This document shows positions 17,458 to 26,288 of a stretch of 64,000 bases of DNA, one piece after another. The position numbers and the translations under genes were made by a program. The notes beneath the pieces are model-generated. The model searched no databases. It had not been told where the DNA came from and worked only from the letters and a program-made list of their open reading frames with translations. The DNA comes from Catalinimonas alkaloidigena. Lineage in GTDB: Bacteria; Bacteroidota; Bacteroidia; Cytophagales; Flexibacteraceae. Position 1 is the first letter of the stretch. Each line of letters opens with the position of its first letter. Where the stretch lies: the NCBI RefSeq assembly GCF_900100765.1, contig NZ_FNFO01000003.1, positions 186,001 to 250,000 on the forward strand. The letters run 5' to 3'.

Positions 17458-17566
17458 AACGTTTGTGATCCACATAAGCACGATCGGAGGTTTGATCGTG
17501 CAGATAATGAAAGATCTGGGAAGAAATGCCTGCACTCCTTCCCAGATCGATCCATGTTTTTTTACC

Positions 17567-18013
17567 CTAGTAGGTAGCGGCGCTGGTGGCAAACAGAACG
17601 ATGTACAGAATCGCCCAGAGTGCTGAAGACACCAAGCATCCCCACAAGGCCGTCTTGGTCATGTCGGTATCTTCGGTGATAAAGTACACCACCGCGATCC
17701 CCGCTACGCCCAAGCAGAAGCCCCATAGAAAGGGCGGAATGCCTAACGGCGAATCGGACTGAGCAGAGGCCGCCGACAAGACATCGTATACGTTGTTGGT
17801 CTGGAGATTCATGCCTTCCAGCAAGTGCCCCGCATTTTGCGAGACCTCGGTGTAGGTTCCTCCGTTTTCCAGCAGATACCCTTCCAGGCGGTCGAGTTGT
17901 GCAAACTCTTGGTCGATGGTTTGCTCATCTACTTCAAACAGATCCGTTTCAGTAGCGGCAGAGGCCCAACCGACCGAGAGACAAAGCAGTAACGTAAGCA
18001 GCAGTTTGTTCAT
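17567..18013 (-). CDS. Small exported membrane protein, first gene of the YidD cluster
   Basis: 148 residues. Signal peptide 1-19 (LLLTLLLCLSVGWASA), then an acidic helical segment (EVDEQTIDQEFAQLDRLEGY) and two membrane segments at about 92-112 and 122-142. Such proteins recur beside yidD-type genes in Bacteroidota as far as I recall, but I know no assigned function. The gap to the next gene is 109 bp. The 590 bp upstream hold no gene, so this is probably the promoter-proximal gene of the five-gene set. Confidence 0.7.
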   Translation of the reverse strand: MNKLLLTLLLCLSVGWASAATETDLFEVDEQTIDQEFAQLDRLEGYLLENGGTYTEVSQNAGHLLEGMNLQTNNVYDVLSAASAQSDSPLGIPPFLWGFCLGVAGIAVVYFITEDTDMTKTALWGCLVSSALWAILYIVLFATSAATY

Positions 18014-18544
18014 AATTGAGAAATTTGAGTTTAGTGGCGGCCGAAGTTTGGAAATAATGCGATATAATTCAAGAAGTTTTTCACGATTAATTTTTCTTTA
18101 GTTTTCCCTTAGGATCGTGGCGCACGTGCCCCCTTTAAGAAGAGTATGTGGCAGACCAGGGTTGGCATTTGCCCGAAAGTTTCTTCCCTGTAGTTGCGTT
18201 TCTGATGCGGAATCCTTGCTTTTCGCCCTTGCCCCACCCACTCCCTTTCTCCAGAAGAATCTTTTTATAGAATTTGTAAGAAAACGAAGAAAAACCGACC
18301 GCATCCGTATGATTTAAAACACTACAATTTATTACATGCGCATGCGGACAAAGATCAGTTTTCGTGCCCCCCGACCGGCTACATCGTAGTTGAACTGCCG
18401 AGCATCACAGCTACCGCCGAGCGATTGGCCACAGGAAACAAAGATCGGCTTACTTCCGCGAGTTGAATTGTAATTTTGCGACATCTTGGGGGTTCGTCCT
18501 TTCGATCGGCGTCTCTTCTCTCAGCTTTAAAACCGGTCGGGTAA
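18014..18544. other. Long intergenic region upstream of the YidD cluster and downstream of lpdA
   Basis: About 530 bp with no convincing gene. Short overlapping frames exist but lack domain character. A TAATTTTG match to the -7 consensus occurs on the plus strand at 18472-18479, but nothing downstream on that strand is a gene. The lpdA terminator closes the right side. Confidence 0.5.
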
Positions 18545-18578
18545 GAAACAAAAAATCCCGCTGTTTCCAACGGGATTT
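18545..18578 (-). terminator. Intrinsic terminator of the OGDH operon (after lpdA)
   Basis: Stem AAATCCCG (18553-18560) pairs with CGGGATTT (18571-18578) around a 10-nt loop. On the minus strand the stem is followed by a T-rich run (TTTTTTGTTTC). It lies 23 bp after the lpdA stop. Confidence 0.85.
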
Positions 18579-18600
18579 ACTCAAAAGTCTTGTATACGGA

Positions 18601-19998
18601 CTATACGTGCAGTGCCCGGTTGTCGGTCGCAGCCAGGGCCGCTTCTTTAAAGGCTTCCGTAAAAGTCGGGTGCGCGTGGCTCATGCGTCCGATGTCTTCG
18701 GCCGAAGCCCGGAATTCCATCGCAACAACGGCCTCGGCGATCATGTCGGCGGCGCGCGGCCCGATCATGTGTACCCCCAGGATCTCGTCGGTTTCCTTGT
18801 CGGCCAGGACTTTGATCAGCCCGTCGGTGTCCATGCTGGCGCGCGCCCTTCCCGAGGCCTTGAAAGGGAAGGCTCCCGTTTTGTACGCCCGGCCCGCTTT
18901 CTTCAGTTCTTCTTCCGTATGGCCCACCGCAGCCACTTCCGGCCAGGTATAGACTACGTTCGGAATCAACAGGTAGTTGATGTGCGGCTTCTGTCCCGCC
19001 AGCGTTTCGGCCACCAGCACGCCTTCTTCTTCGGCCTTGTGCGCCAGCATCGCCCCCCGGATCACGTCACCGATGGCATAGATGCCCGACACTTCTGTTT
19101 CCAGATGATCGTTTACGGCAATGCGCCCGCGCTCGTCGGTTTTCAGGCCGGCGGCTTCCAGGTTCAGCCCCTCCGTGTACGGACGGCGCCCTACGGCCAC
19201 CATGCAATAGTCGCCTTCGAACGTAACGGACTCGCCCTTCGGGTTGTCCGCTTTCACCACAACGGTGTCGCCCTGGTTCTCGACAGAGGTTACTTTGTGG
19301 TTGAAGTTGAACTCGATTCCCAGCTTCTTCAGCGCCTTTTGCAATTCCTTACCCATCGTGCCGTCCATCGTCGGGATCATCGATCCGAAGTACTCCAGGA
19401 AAGTCACTTTTGCGCCAAGCCGCGCGTAAACGGAACCCATTTCGGCGCCGATGACGCCCGCCCCGATGATGATCAGGTGCTTGGGCACTTCCTGCAACTC
19501 CAGAGCTTCGGTCGAAGTGATGATCCGCTTTTTGTCGATGGTCACGCCTGGCAGCGACGACGGCTTCGAGCCGGTCGCGATGATCACGTTTTTGGTCTTG
19601 ATCTCCTGCGTCTCGCCGCCCTCTTTCGCAATCTTGATCGTGTTCTTGTCGACAAACGACCCGACTCCGTGCAACTCGTCGATCTTGTTCTTTTTCATCA
19701 GGAAGACGATCCCGCCCGTCGTCTGGTCGACCACCTCGCGCTTACGCTGAATCATCTGCGGCAGATTGACCTTCAGGTCTTTCAGTTCGATGCCGTGGGT
19801 CTCGAACGTGTGCGCAGCATTGTAATAATGCTCGGACGAATCGAGCATGGCTTTGGAAGGAATGCACCCGACGTTCAGGCAGGTGCCGCCCAGCGTGGCA
19901 TATTTTTCAATGATCGCGGTCTTCAGCCCGAGTTGTGCGCAGCGAATGGCCGCCACGTACCCCCCCGGACCTGAACCGATCACAACAACGTCATACAT
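18601..19998 (-). CDS. lpdA: Dihydrolipoyl dehydrogenase (E3)
   Basis: 465 residues, normal length. Reoxidises dihydrolipoyl groups of 2-oxoacid dehydrogenase complexes with NAD+ via FAD and a redox disulfide. Seen: FAD motif GSGPGGY (8-14), the active disulfide GGTCLNVGCIPSK with C40 and C45, the NAD motif IIGAGVIGAEMGS, and the C-terminal HAHPTFTEAFKE with catalytic H443 and E448. It is downstream of odhA and odhB on the same strand, so it is the E3 of this complex and probably of others. Only the S23-like cassette separates it from odhB. Confidence 0.97.
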   Translation of the reverse strand: MYDVVVIGSGPGGYVAAIRCAQLGLKTAIIEKYATLGGTCLNVGCIPSKAMLDSSEHYYNAAHTFETHGIELKDLKVNLPQMIQRKREVVDQTTGGIVFLMKKNKIDELHGVGSFVDKNTIKIAKEGGETQEIKTKNVIIATGSKPSSLPGVTIDKKRIITSTEALELQEVPKHLIIIGAGVIGAEMGSVYARLGAKVTFLEYFGSMIPTMDGTMGKELQKALKKLGIEFNFNHKVTSVENQGDTVVVKADNPKGESVTFEGDYCMVAVGRRPYTEGLNLEAAGLKTDERGRIAVNDHLETEVSGIYAIGDVIRGAMLAHKAEEEGVLVAETLAGQKPHINYLLIPNVVYTWPEVAAVGHTEEELKKAGRAYKTGAFPFKASGRARASMDTDGLIKVLADKETDEILGVHMIGPRAADMIAEAVVAMEFRASAEDIGRMSHAHPTFTEAFKEAALAATDNRALHV

Positions 19999-20005
19999 GT
20001 GTGAT

Positions 20006-20031
20006 GAATTATGAGTGAAGAGTTATGAGTT
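20006..20031 (+). repeat. Left inverted repeat of the S23-like cassette
   Basis: The 26 nt from 20006 match the reverse complement of 20393-20418 at 22 positions; the four differences are all A/T swaps. It covers the stop codon of the cassette gene and ends 8 nt from the lpdA start. Confidence 0.65.
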
Positions 20032-20385
20032 ATTCGCAGACTTCTTAGTCGTCAAGATGATACTGCTTAAAATCTTGATGATCTCACGGCATTGCTCATG
20101 AACTTGATAAAAATCTGCGTCTGAAAGATAGTTTGAATCATGCAGAAGCCTCAGCCAATAGCTAGTCTCGCGCGCTTCTTTCAACGCAATCGACATTTTA
20201 TGAATGAAATCCGCACGTGACTCAGCCGAAGTAGCCTCTTCTGCATTTGCTCCGATAGAGGTACCACTGCGTAAGAGTTGCTTTGTCAGCACATATTCTT
20301 TGTGCTGATGGCGAAGCTGTTGAGCTGTACGAATGATAAGCAGAGCAAAATCATAGGACTTCTTCGCAATAATGCTATCTGCCAT
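20023..20385 (-). CDS. Four-helix-bundle (S23/IVP-like) protein
   Basis: 120 residues. Pattern of the S23 ribosomal-intervening-sequence family: YDFALLIIRTAQQLRHQ in helix 1, LRSGTSIGANAEEATSAES after helix 2, DFIHKMSIALKEARETSYWL in helix 3, and a C-terminal helix. These small helical bundles form pentamers in known members; their role is unclear. A gene of this type has no evident part in 2-oxoglutarate dehydrogenase. It sits between odhB and lpdA on the same strand and would be carried on the operon transcript. Composition is more AT-rich than its neighbours. Confidence 0.85.
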   Translation of the reverse strand: MADSIIAKKSYDFALLIIRTAQQLRHQHKEYVLTKQLLRSGTSIGANAEEATSAESRADFIHKMSIALKEARETSYWLRLLHDSNYLSDADFYQVHEQCREIIKILSSIILTTKKSANNS

Positions 20386-20392
20386 TCCTTCT

Positions 20393-20418
20393 AACTCTTA
20401 ACTCATCACTCTAAATTC
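20393..20418 (-). repeat. Right inverted repeat of the S23-like cassette
   Basis: Reverse-complement partner of 20006-20031 (22 of 26 identical). It lies just upstream of the cassette gene start and 10 nt from the odhB stop. Confidence 0.65.
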
Positions 20419-20428
20419 TCAACGTGTG

Positions 20429-22012
20429 CTATACTCCCAGCAACAGCCGGGCAGGATCTTCGAGGAGTTCTTTGACGCGGACCAGGAAGCTGACCGATTC
20501 GCGGCCGTCGATGATGCGGTGATCGTAGCTGAGGGCCACGTACATCATGGGACGAACGACGATCTGCCCGTCGATCACCACGGCACGCTCCACAATGTTG
20601 TGCATGCCCAGGATACCGGACTGAGGCGCGTTGATGATCGGCGTAGAAAGCATGGAACCGAACACACCACCGTTGGTGATGGTGAACGTGCCGCCCTGCA
20701 TTTCCTCGATGGTGAGCTTGCCATCACGAGCGCGGGTCGCAAGGCGGATGATTTCTTTTTCAATGTCGGCGAAGCCCATAGATTCGGCATTGCGGATTAC
20801 GGGTACCACCAGACCTTTCGGCGTAGAGACAGCGATGGATACGTCGACGTAATCGTGGAAAATCATCTCGTCGCCGTCGATCATGGCGTTCACCGCCGGG
20901 AACTCCTGCAGCGCCTGACAACAGGCCTTCGTGAAGAACGACATAAAGCCCAAGCCCACTTCGAACTTCTTCTTGAACGACTCTTTGTACTTGCCACGCA
21001 AGTCCATGATCGGCTTCATGTCCACTTCGTTGAAGGTGGTCAGCATCGCCGTTTCGTTCTTCACCGACACCAGCCGACGCGCAACCGTGCGGCGGAGCGA
21101 CGACATGCGCTGGCGGCGCTCGTTACGCTCACCGGGAGCGGGCGCTGCGGCCGGAGCATCCGATTTCTCGGCAGGTTTTTCCGCCGGAGCGGCTTTGGCC
21201 GCAGCAGCGGCTTTTTGTGCCTTGAGGGCATCTTCTTTCGTGATGCGTCCATCGACACCGGTACCTTTCACGGCCTGGGGATCGATGCCTTTTTCGGCCA
21301 GGATCTTTCCGGCCGCGGGCGACGGATGGCCTGTGGCGTATGTTTTCTCGCCGGAAGCCGCGGGCGCTGAGGCAGTCTGGGCCTGCGGTGCCGCCGGAGC
21401 AGCAGCCTTGCTGGCACCTCCTTTGGCTTTGGCTTCGATGGTGCAAATCAGGTCGCCGATCGAGAGCGTGTCACCCTCTTGCGCCTTGATGTGCAAAATA
21501 CCTGCCGCTTCGGCGTTGAGTTCGAACGTGGCTTTGTCCGACTCAATCTCGCAAATCACTTCTTCAAACTCTACAAAATCTCCCTCCTGTTTATTCCAGG
21601 TCCCGATGGTGACCTCCGTAATGGATTCTCCTACGGCCGGAACGCGCATCTCGAGGACCTTTCCTGTCCCGGCTGCTTCTTCTGCTTCGCCGGTCGAATC
21701 TCCGTAGCCTTCTCCCTCGGTTGCTTTCGCGCTTTCGTTTTCGGCCGGCTGTTCGTCAGAACCACCCGCCTGGCCGTCGGTATCGATGGTGCAGATCAAC
21801 GCATTGATCTCCAGCGTATCGCCTTCCTGGGCTTTGATGGTCAGCGTACCCGCCACCGGAGCATTCAGTTCGAACGTGGCTTTGTCAGATTCTAATTCGC
21901 AAAGCACTTCATCTACTTCCACATGGTCGCCGTCCTGTTTGTTCCAGGTCCCCACGGTTACTTCTGTGATGGATTCCCCGACAGCCGGGACTTTTACTTC
22001 TTGCAAACTCAT
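20429..22012 (-). CDS. odhB: 2-oxoglutarate dehydrogenase E2 (dihydrolipoyl succinyltransferase) with two lipoyl domains
   Basis: 527 residues. Transfers the succinyl group from the E1-bound intermediate to CoA. Domains: lipoyl 1 (1-78, ESDKATFEL with K44), an acidic linker, lipoyl 2 (118-195, ESDKATFEL with K160), an Ala/Pro linker, the E3-binding domain (227-265, [20 protein letters not shown]), a second Ala-rich linker, and the acyltransferase core ending [11 protein letters not shown] with catalytic H498 and D502. E. coli SucB has one lipoyl domain, so a tandem pair is notable. odhA ends 45 bp upstream. Assigned to 2-oxoglutarate rather than pyruvate because of the odhA neighbour. Confidence 0.95.
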   Translation of the reverse strand: MSLQEVKVPAVGESITEVTVGTWNKQDGDHVEVDEVLCELESDKATFELNAPVAGTLTIKAQEGDTLEINALICTIDTDGQAGGSDEQPAENESAKATEGEGYGDSTGEAEEAAGTGKVLEMRVPAVGESITEVTIGTWNKQEGDFVEFEEVICEIESDKATFELNAEAAGILHIKAQEGDTLSIGDLICTIEAKAKGGASKAAAPAAPQAQTASAPAASGEKTYATGHPSPAAGKILAEKGIDPQAVKGTGVDGRITKEDALKAQKAAAAAKAAPAEKPAEKSDAPAAAPAPGERNERRQRMSSLRRTVARRLVSVKNETAMLTTFNEVDMKPIMDLRGKYKESFKKKFEVGLGFMSFFTKACCQALQEFPAVNAMIDGDEMIFHDYVDVSIAVSTPKGLVVPVIRNAESMGFADIEKEIIRLATRARDGKLTIEEMQGGTFTITNGGVFGSMLSTPIINAPQSGILGMHNIVERAVVIDGQIVVRPMMYVALSYDHRIIDGRESVSFLVRVKELLEDPARLLLGV

Positions 22013-22056
22013 TCGTGAGTAGGTTAGTTAGATTTTATAGAGTGATAGATTTTCGT

Positions 22057-24870
22057 TCAGGCAAACGCACGATCAACGATTTGCGCCTGTTCCTGGGCAT
22101 GGACTTTGGCGTATCCGGTGGCCGGAGAAGCACTGACGCGTCTGGAGATCAGTTCGAGGTGGCGCTCACGGTACATCCGCAGCATGTACGCCCACGAACC
22201 CATGTTTTCGGGTTCTTCTTGCACCCACACCAGCTCTGTTTCTTTGGCGTAGCGCGACACCAGGCGTTCGATCTGTTTTTTCGGGAACGGATGCAGTTGC
22301 TCGATCCGAACGATGGCGACGTCTTTCCGCTCATCCTGCTGCTGGCGCTCCAACAGGTCGTAGTAGACCTTGCCTGAGCACAACAGGACGCGTTTCACCT
22401 GGCTCGGATCGTTTGCATACGCGTCGTCGTACACTTCCTGGAAACGACCACTTGTAAAGTCGCTGATCGGCGAAACCACTTTCGGGTGACGCAGCAACGA
22501 TTTGGGCGACATCACGATACATGGTTTGCGGAACGGCCATTTTACCTGACGGCGCATCAGGTGGAAGAAGTTCGCCGGCGTGGTGACGTTCGCCACCACG
22601 ATGTTATACTCGGCCGAAAGCTGTAAAAAGCGTTCCAGGCGCGCGCTGGAGTGTTCCGGTCCCTGCCCTTCGTAACCGTGTGGCAACAACATAACAAGGC
22701 CGTTCATCCGCTGCCATTTGGTTTCGGAACAGACCACAAACTGATCGATCATCACCTGCGCCCCGTTGGCAAAGTCGCCAAACTGTGCTTCCCAGATGGT
22801 CAGGGCTTTCGGACGAGCCATGGCGTAGCCAAACTCAAACCCGAGCACGGCATATTCCGACAGAAACGAGTTATAAACCCGGAACATTTCGCTCTGCGAC
22901 GGGTCAATGTGGTTCAGGCTGTAGTATGCCTCGTTGGTTTTCGCGTCGTGCAACACCGCATGGCGGTGCGAGAACGTACCGCGCTGCGAATCCTGTCCGC
23001 TCAACCGTACGGCGTGCCCTTCCAGCAGAAGCGAGCCATAGGCCAGCAGTTCGCCGGCTGCCCAGTTCAGTTCCTGACTCTCGAAAAACATCTGCTGCCG
23101 CTCTTTCAGCAGCTTGCTGACCTGCTTGAGGGGCTTGAAGGCTTTCGGAAGGTTCACCAGGGCTTCGCCCACTTTGGCCACGACCTCGTCCGAAACGAAC
23201 GTCTCGGGCGACTGCTCAAAGTCTTCGGGTGTGGAGCGACGCAACTCCTGCCACACCTGCTCGGTTTTCTGGTAAGAGTACGGCAGCGGCTGCTGCTTCA
23301 CCATGTTGAGGCGATCTTGCAGCAAGGCGCGGAACTCTTTGTCCATCGACTTCGCCAGTTCCGCATCTACGTCCCCCCGGTCAATCAACTGCTTGTTGTA
23401 GACTTCGCGTGGGTTCGGATGTTTGGAGATGACATTGTAGAGCGTCGGTTGAGTGAACTTCGGTTCGTCGCTTTCGTTGTGCCCGTGCCGACGGTAGCAC
23501 ACCATGTCGATGAAGATGTCACGGTTGAATTCATGACGAAACTCGGCGGCTATTTTAGAGGCAAACACGACCGCTTCCGGATCGTCGCCGTTTACGTGAA
23601 TCACCGGAGCGTCGATCACTTTCGCCACGTCGGTACAGTAAATGCTGGACCGGGCGTCGTCGAAGTCGGTGGTAAAACCCACCTGGTTGTTGATCACAAA
23701 GTGGATGGTGCCGCCGGTATAGTAGCCCGCCAGCTTAGACATCTGTGCTACTTCGTAAACCACTCCCTGCCCCGCAATGGCGGCATCGCCGTGAATGAGG
23801 ATGGGAAGAATTTTATCGAAGTCGCTTTCGTATTCTGCATCGCCTTTGGCGCGCGCAAAGCCCTCTACCACCGGGTCGACCGCTTCCAGGTGCGATGGGT
23901 TCGGGGTCAGTTTCAGGTATACTTTTTCGCCGGTCGGGACTGTTACCTCACTGGAATATCCCATGTGGTATTTCACGTCTCCATCGCCCATGGTCAGGTC
24001 GGGCGTGGCGTTGCCTTCGAACTCACTAAAAATGTTTTCGTAGGTCTTACCCATGATGTTGGCCAGCACGTTGAGGCGACCGCGGTGCGCCATGCCGATC
24101 ACGATCTCTTTCACGCCCAGCGTGCCCGAACGGGTGATGATGGCATCCAGCGCCGGGATGGTCGTCTCTCCCCCTTCCAAGGAAAAGCGTTTCTGTCCGA
24201 TGTACTTGGTGTGCAAGAAGTTCTCGAACACAACCGCTTCGTTCAGCTTCTCCAGAATGCGCTTTTTCTCTTCCAGCACCGGATTGAACTCCAGCGCTTC
24301 TTTTTCGGCTTTGTGCTTGAACCATTCCAGTACGCTGGGCTCCCGAATGTACATGTATTCGAAGCCTACCGTGCCTTCATAAATATGCTTCAGAGCGGCA
24401 ATGATGTTGCGCAGCGAAGTACGCCCGATGCCCAGTTCTTCCCCGGCATCAAACTCGGTATTGAGGTCCGCGTCGCTCAGATTAAAATCCTCGAGATCGA
24501 GGAGGGCTCTGCGGTCGCGGCGCTGCCGCACCGGGTTGGTTTTGGAACGCAAATGTCCACGCGAGCGATACGCGTGAATCAGCGCCTGTACCAGAATTTC
24601 TTTGTTGCTGATGGAATCCACCTGGCCGGTGCCGACCGAAGGGCCTACCGGTTCAACGCCGAGTGCTGCGCCATTAGCGCCCTTCTCGTGCCCACTACTG
24701 CCGTTGCCGTTGGTATGCGGCGTCTCTTCACTAAATTGTTTTGAAAACTCGAACCCTTCGAAAAAACGCTGCCAACTGATGTCAACGGAGGTAGCATCTT
24801 CTTTGTAGCGGAGGTAAAGCTCGTCGATGTAGCTTACATCGGCGTTGCTGAGGTAGGAATAACTATCCAT
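22057..24870 (-). CDS. odhA: 2-oxoglutarate dehydrogenase E1
   Basis: 937 residues, normal length for SucA/OdhA. Thiamine-diphosphate decarboxylase that starts the TCA-cycle conversion of 2-oxoglutarate to succinyl-CoA. Seen: the N-terminal LSNADVSYIDELYLRYKEDA arm that contacts E2, the TPP/Mg region HGDAAIAGQGVVYEVAQMSK followed by FVINNQVGFTTD, and the C-terminal transketolase-like portion (FGYAMARPKALTIWEAQFGD; LPHGYEGQGPEHSSARLERF). First gene of odhA-odhB-(S23)-lpdA on the minus strand; a -7 element lies 29 bp before it. Confidence 0.97.
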   Translation of the reverse strand: MDSYSYLSNADVSYIDELYLRYKEDATSVDISWQRFFEGFEFSKQFSEETPHTNGNGSSGHEKGANGAALGVEPVGPSVGTGQVDSISNKEILVQALIHAYRSRGHLRSKTNPVRQRRDRRALLDLEDFNLSDADLNTEFDAGEELGIGRTSLRNIIAALKHIYEGTVGFEYMYIREPSVLEWFKHKAEKEALEFNPVLEEKKRILEKLNEAVVFENFLHTKYIGQKRFSLEGGETTIPALDAIITRSGTLGVKEIVIGMAHRGRLNVLANIMGKTYENIFSEFEGNATPDLTMGDGDVKYHMGYSSEVTVPTGEKVYLKLTPNPSHLEAVDPVVEGFARAKGDAEYESDFDKILPILIHGDAAIAGQGVVYEVAQMSKLAGYYTGGTIHFVINNQVGFTTDFDDARSSIYCTDVAKVIDAPVIHVNGDDPEAVVFASKIAAEFRHEFNRDIFIDMVCYRRHGHNESDEPKFTQPTLYNVISKHPNPREVYNKQLIDRGDVDAELAKSMDKEFRALLQDRLNMVKQQPLPYSYQKTEQVWQELRRSTPEDFEQSPETFVSDEVVAKVGEALVNLPKAFKPLKQVSKLLKERQQMFFESQELNWAAGELLAYGSLLLEGHAVRLSGQDSQRGTFSHRHAVLHDAKTNEAYYSLNHIDPSQSEMFRVYNSFLSEYAVLGFEFGYAMARPKALTIWEAQFGDFANGAQVMIDQFVVCSETKWQRMNGLVMLLPHGYEGQGPEHSSARLERFLQLSAEYNIVVANVTTPANFFHLMRRQVKWPFRKPCIVMSPKSLLRHPKVVSPISDFTSGRFQEVYDDAYANDPSQVKRVLLCSGKVYYDLLERQQQDERKDVAIVRIEQLHPFPKKQIERLVSRYAKETELVWVQEEPENMGSWAYMLRMYRERHLELISRRVSASPATGYAKVHAQEQAQIVDRAFA

Positions 24871-24898
24871 GATAATGGTGGAAAAATTGACAAGTCCG

Positions 24899-24906
24899 CA
24901 AAAGTA
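24899..24906 (-). promoter_or_regulatory. -7 element TACTTTTG upstream of odhA
   Basis: Minus-strand TACTTTTG fully fits TAnnTTTG and lies 28 nt before the odhA ATG. The -33 region shows TTT rather than TTG. A second weaker candidate (TACTTTGC, 24994-25001) lies further upstream. Confidence 0.5.
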
Positions 24907-25010
24907 GTGGATTGAAAAGTCAGATTAAAACCTAGTAATCGATTACACAAATATACCACTCCTCTAACGGTAGCTTTTAGTAGAATGTTCGGTGCAAAGT
25001 ACGATTTATT

Positions 25011-26231
25011 TTACATCTCCGTCCCGAAAGCATAATCTTTCAGGTAATGATACGGCGGGGTCAGGTGCCCCCTCTGCGCAATCGTCGCACGCTGGATAAT
25101 ACCCGTCGGATCGTCCAGCAGCAGGGCCGGCAGTACGTTATCGATCAACTGCCGACCGAAGTCACGCGAGGCATCGCGCGGTAATTCGCAGGGGAGATTG
25201 TCGACGGCCATCACCGTTACGTGTCGCTCGTGCGAGAAAGGCCGCTGCACCGTTCGGGTTAGGGGATCGAAGTCGTACTGCGGCATCTCGATGGTGGACG
25301 CCTGCACGGTAGTGGGAATCGATCCTTCTATATCGCAGGTAATGTCTGCAATCACTTTGAGGCGAAACGCTGGATTGGCGACATCCTCCAGCGTGAACAG
25401 CCGGGGCGCGCGCGGGTCCCAGTAGGCACCGGCCACCAGAACGTCGGCCGCGTTAGCATACGGCCCGAACACCGAAGCCATGTCGGCCGGGTTGTTGTAG
25501 AAGTACACATCGTTCCAGTCCTTGCCGTCCAGGCGGCGGTAATAGTGACGGGAGTGCAGTTGTGTAAAAACCGGCACGTCGAACTGCTGAGCCAGAAACT
25601 CTTCGGGCGAAACACGCCTTACGTGTACGGCGTCCAGAATTTCGACCGCGCCTTTGCCGACGCGTCCCGCACCGGTCACCACAATTTTCACCGGGGGCAA
25701 TTGCACCTTCGCGAGCTCTTGCCAGATTTCTTCCAGGTCGAAACACTGGTGCGCCGGCTTGAGCGTGAAGAGGCCAAAGCGGGTTCCGTAGGTAAGTAGG
25801 GCGTTGTACGTGCCGACCAGCCCTGCGTAGCGCCCAAACGCGATGATGCGCCTTCCTTCGCCGTCGGTCAGGTGCTCGTAATCCACCAACGTGATGTGCC
25901 GTTGGAGCACCGTCTGCAAAAGCGCCTGATTATACGGTTGTTTCTTGGTCGTGTGCGAAAAGAAAAAATAGGTTTTATTCTCGATCAGTTGATCGATGGG
26001 CACCTCCTTCACCCCAAACACGTAGGGACAGTCGGCCACGGAGGGTTCCACGGCAATACCGACCTCACGGTACTGTTCGTCACCAAAACAGCGGATGGGG
26101 CTGGCCTGCACCACCACCTTGACGCCCGGAAACTGTTCCTGTACTTCAACACACTGCAAGGGCGTAAGAGGCACGCGCCGATCGATGGGTACCTTGCCTT
26201 CCGCCAGGATTCCAATTTTTATTGCCGTCAT
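25011..26231 (-). CDS. Saccharopine-dehydrogenase/alanine-dehydrogenase-like NAD(P) oxidoreductase
   Basis: 406 residues. N-terminal RRVPLTPLQCVEVQEQFPGV is the AlaDH/PNT-type substrate domain (the R-x-x-L-T-P motif of lysine-forming saccharopine dehydrogenase and alanine dehydrogenase). The middle has a dinucleotide fold PVKIVVTGAGRVGKGAVEIL (about 181-200), and the C-terminal region has IADITCDIEGSIPTTVQAST, typical of LYS1-like proteins. Family members reduce or oxidise an imino link at an amino acid; whether this one makes lysine, saccharopine or another product cannot be said. It is upstream of odhA on the same strand, with about 140 bp between. Confidence 0.75.
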   Translation of the reverse strand: MTAIKIGILAEGKVPIDRRVPLTPLQCVEVQEQFPGVKVVVQASPIRCFGDEQYREVGIAVEPSVADCPYVFGVKEVPIDQLIENKTYFFFSHTTKKQPYNQALLQTVLQRHITLVDYEHLTDGEGRRIIAFGRYAGLVGTYNALLTYGTRFGLFTLKPAHQCFDLEEIWQELAKVQLPPVKIVVTGAGRVGKGAVEILDAVHVRRVSPEEFLAQQFDVPVFTQLHSRHYYRRLDGKDWNDVYFYNNPADMASVFGPYANAADVLVAGAYWDPRAPRLFTLEDVANPAFRLKVIADITCDIEGSIPTTVQASTIEMPQYDFDPLTRTVQRPFSHERHVTVMAVDNLPCELPRDASRDFGRQLIDNVLPALLLDDPTGIIQRATIAQRGHLTPPYHYLKDYAFGTEM

Positions 26232-26288
26232 AGACTAACCGTAATAAAACGATTTGCGTTAGAAGAAGAAAACGAAATTCACACGTAC

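Larger units (their letters stand above)
20006..20418 (-). mobile_element. Putative four-helix-bundle gene cassette bounded by inverted repeats
   Basis: Between the odhB stop (20429) and the lpdA start (19998) lies one small gene bracketed by 26-nt inverted repeats matching at 22 of 26 positions. Everything else in the gap is a few bases of flank, and the cassette is more AT-rich than odhB and lpdA. It encodes no transposase, so mobility would need trans-acting help. Known: S23/IVP-type genes are found as insertions in 23S rRNA genes and scattered elsewhere. That this is a movable unit is inference. Confidence 0.4.

Noticed and set aside
18098-18317. Short open frames on both strands in the lpdA-YidD gap
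   Set aside because: They overlap each other antisense and lack any recognisable protein character.
18472-18479. TAATTTTG plus-strand -7 match downstream of lpdA
   Set aside because: No plus-strand gene follows and there is no TTG at the -33 distance; likely chance in AT-rich sequence.
18463-19974. 503-residue plus-strand open frame
   Set aside because: It is antisense to lpdA, whose catalytic motifs are all present; no domain pattern on the plus strand.
22651-24744. 697-residue plus-strand open frame
   Set aside because: Antisense shadow of odhA.
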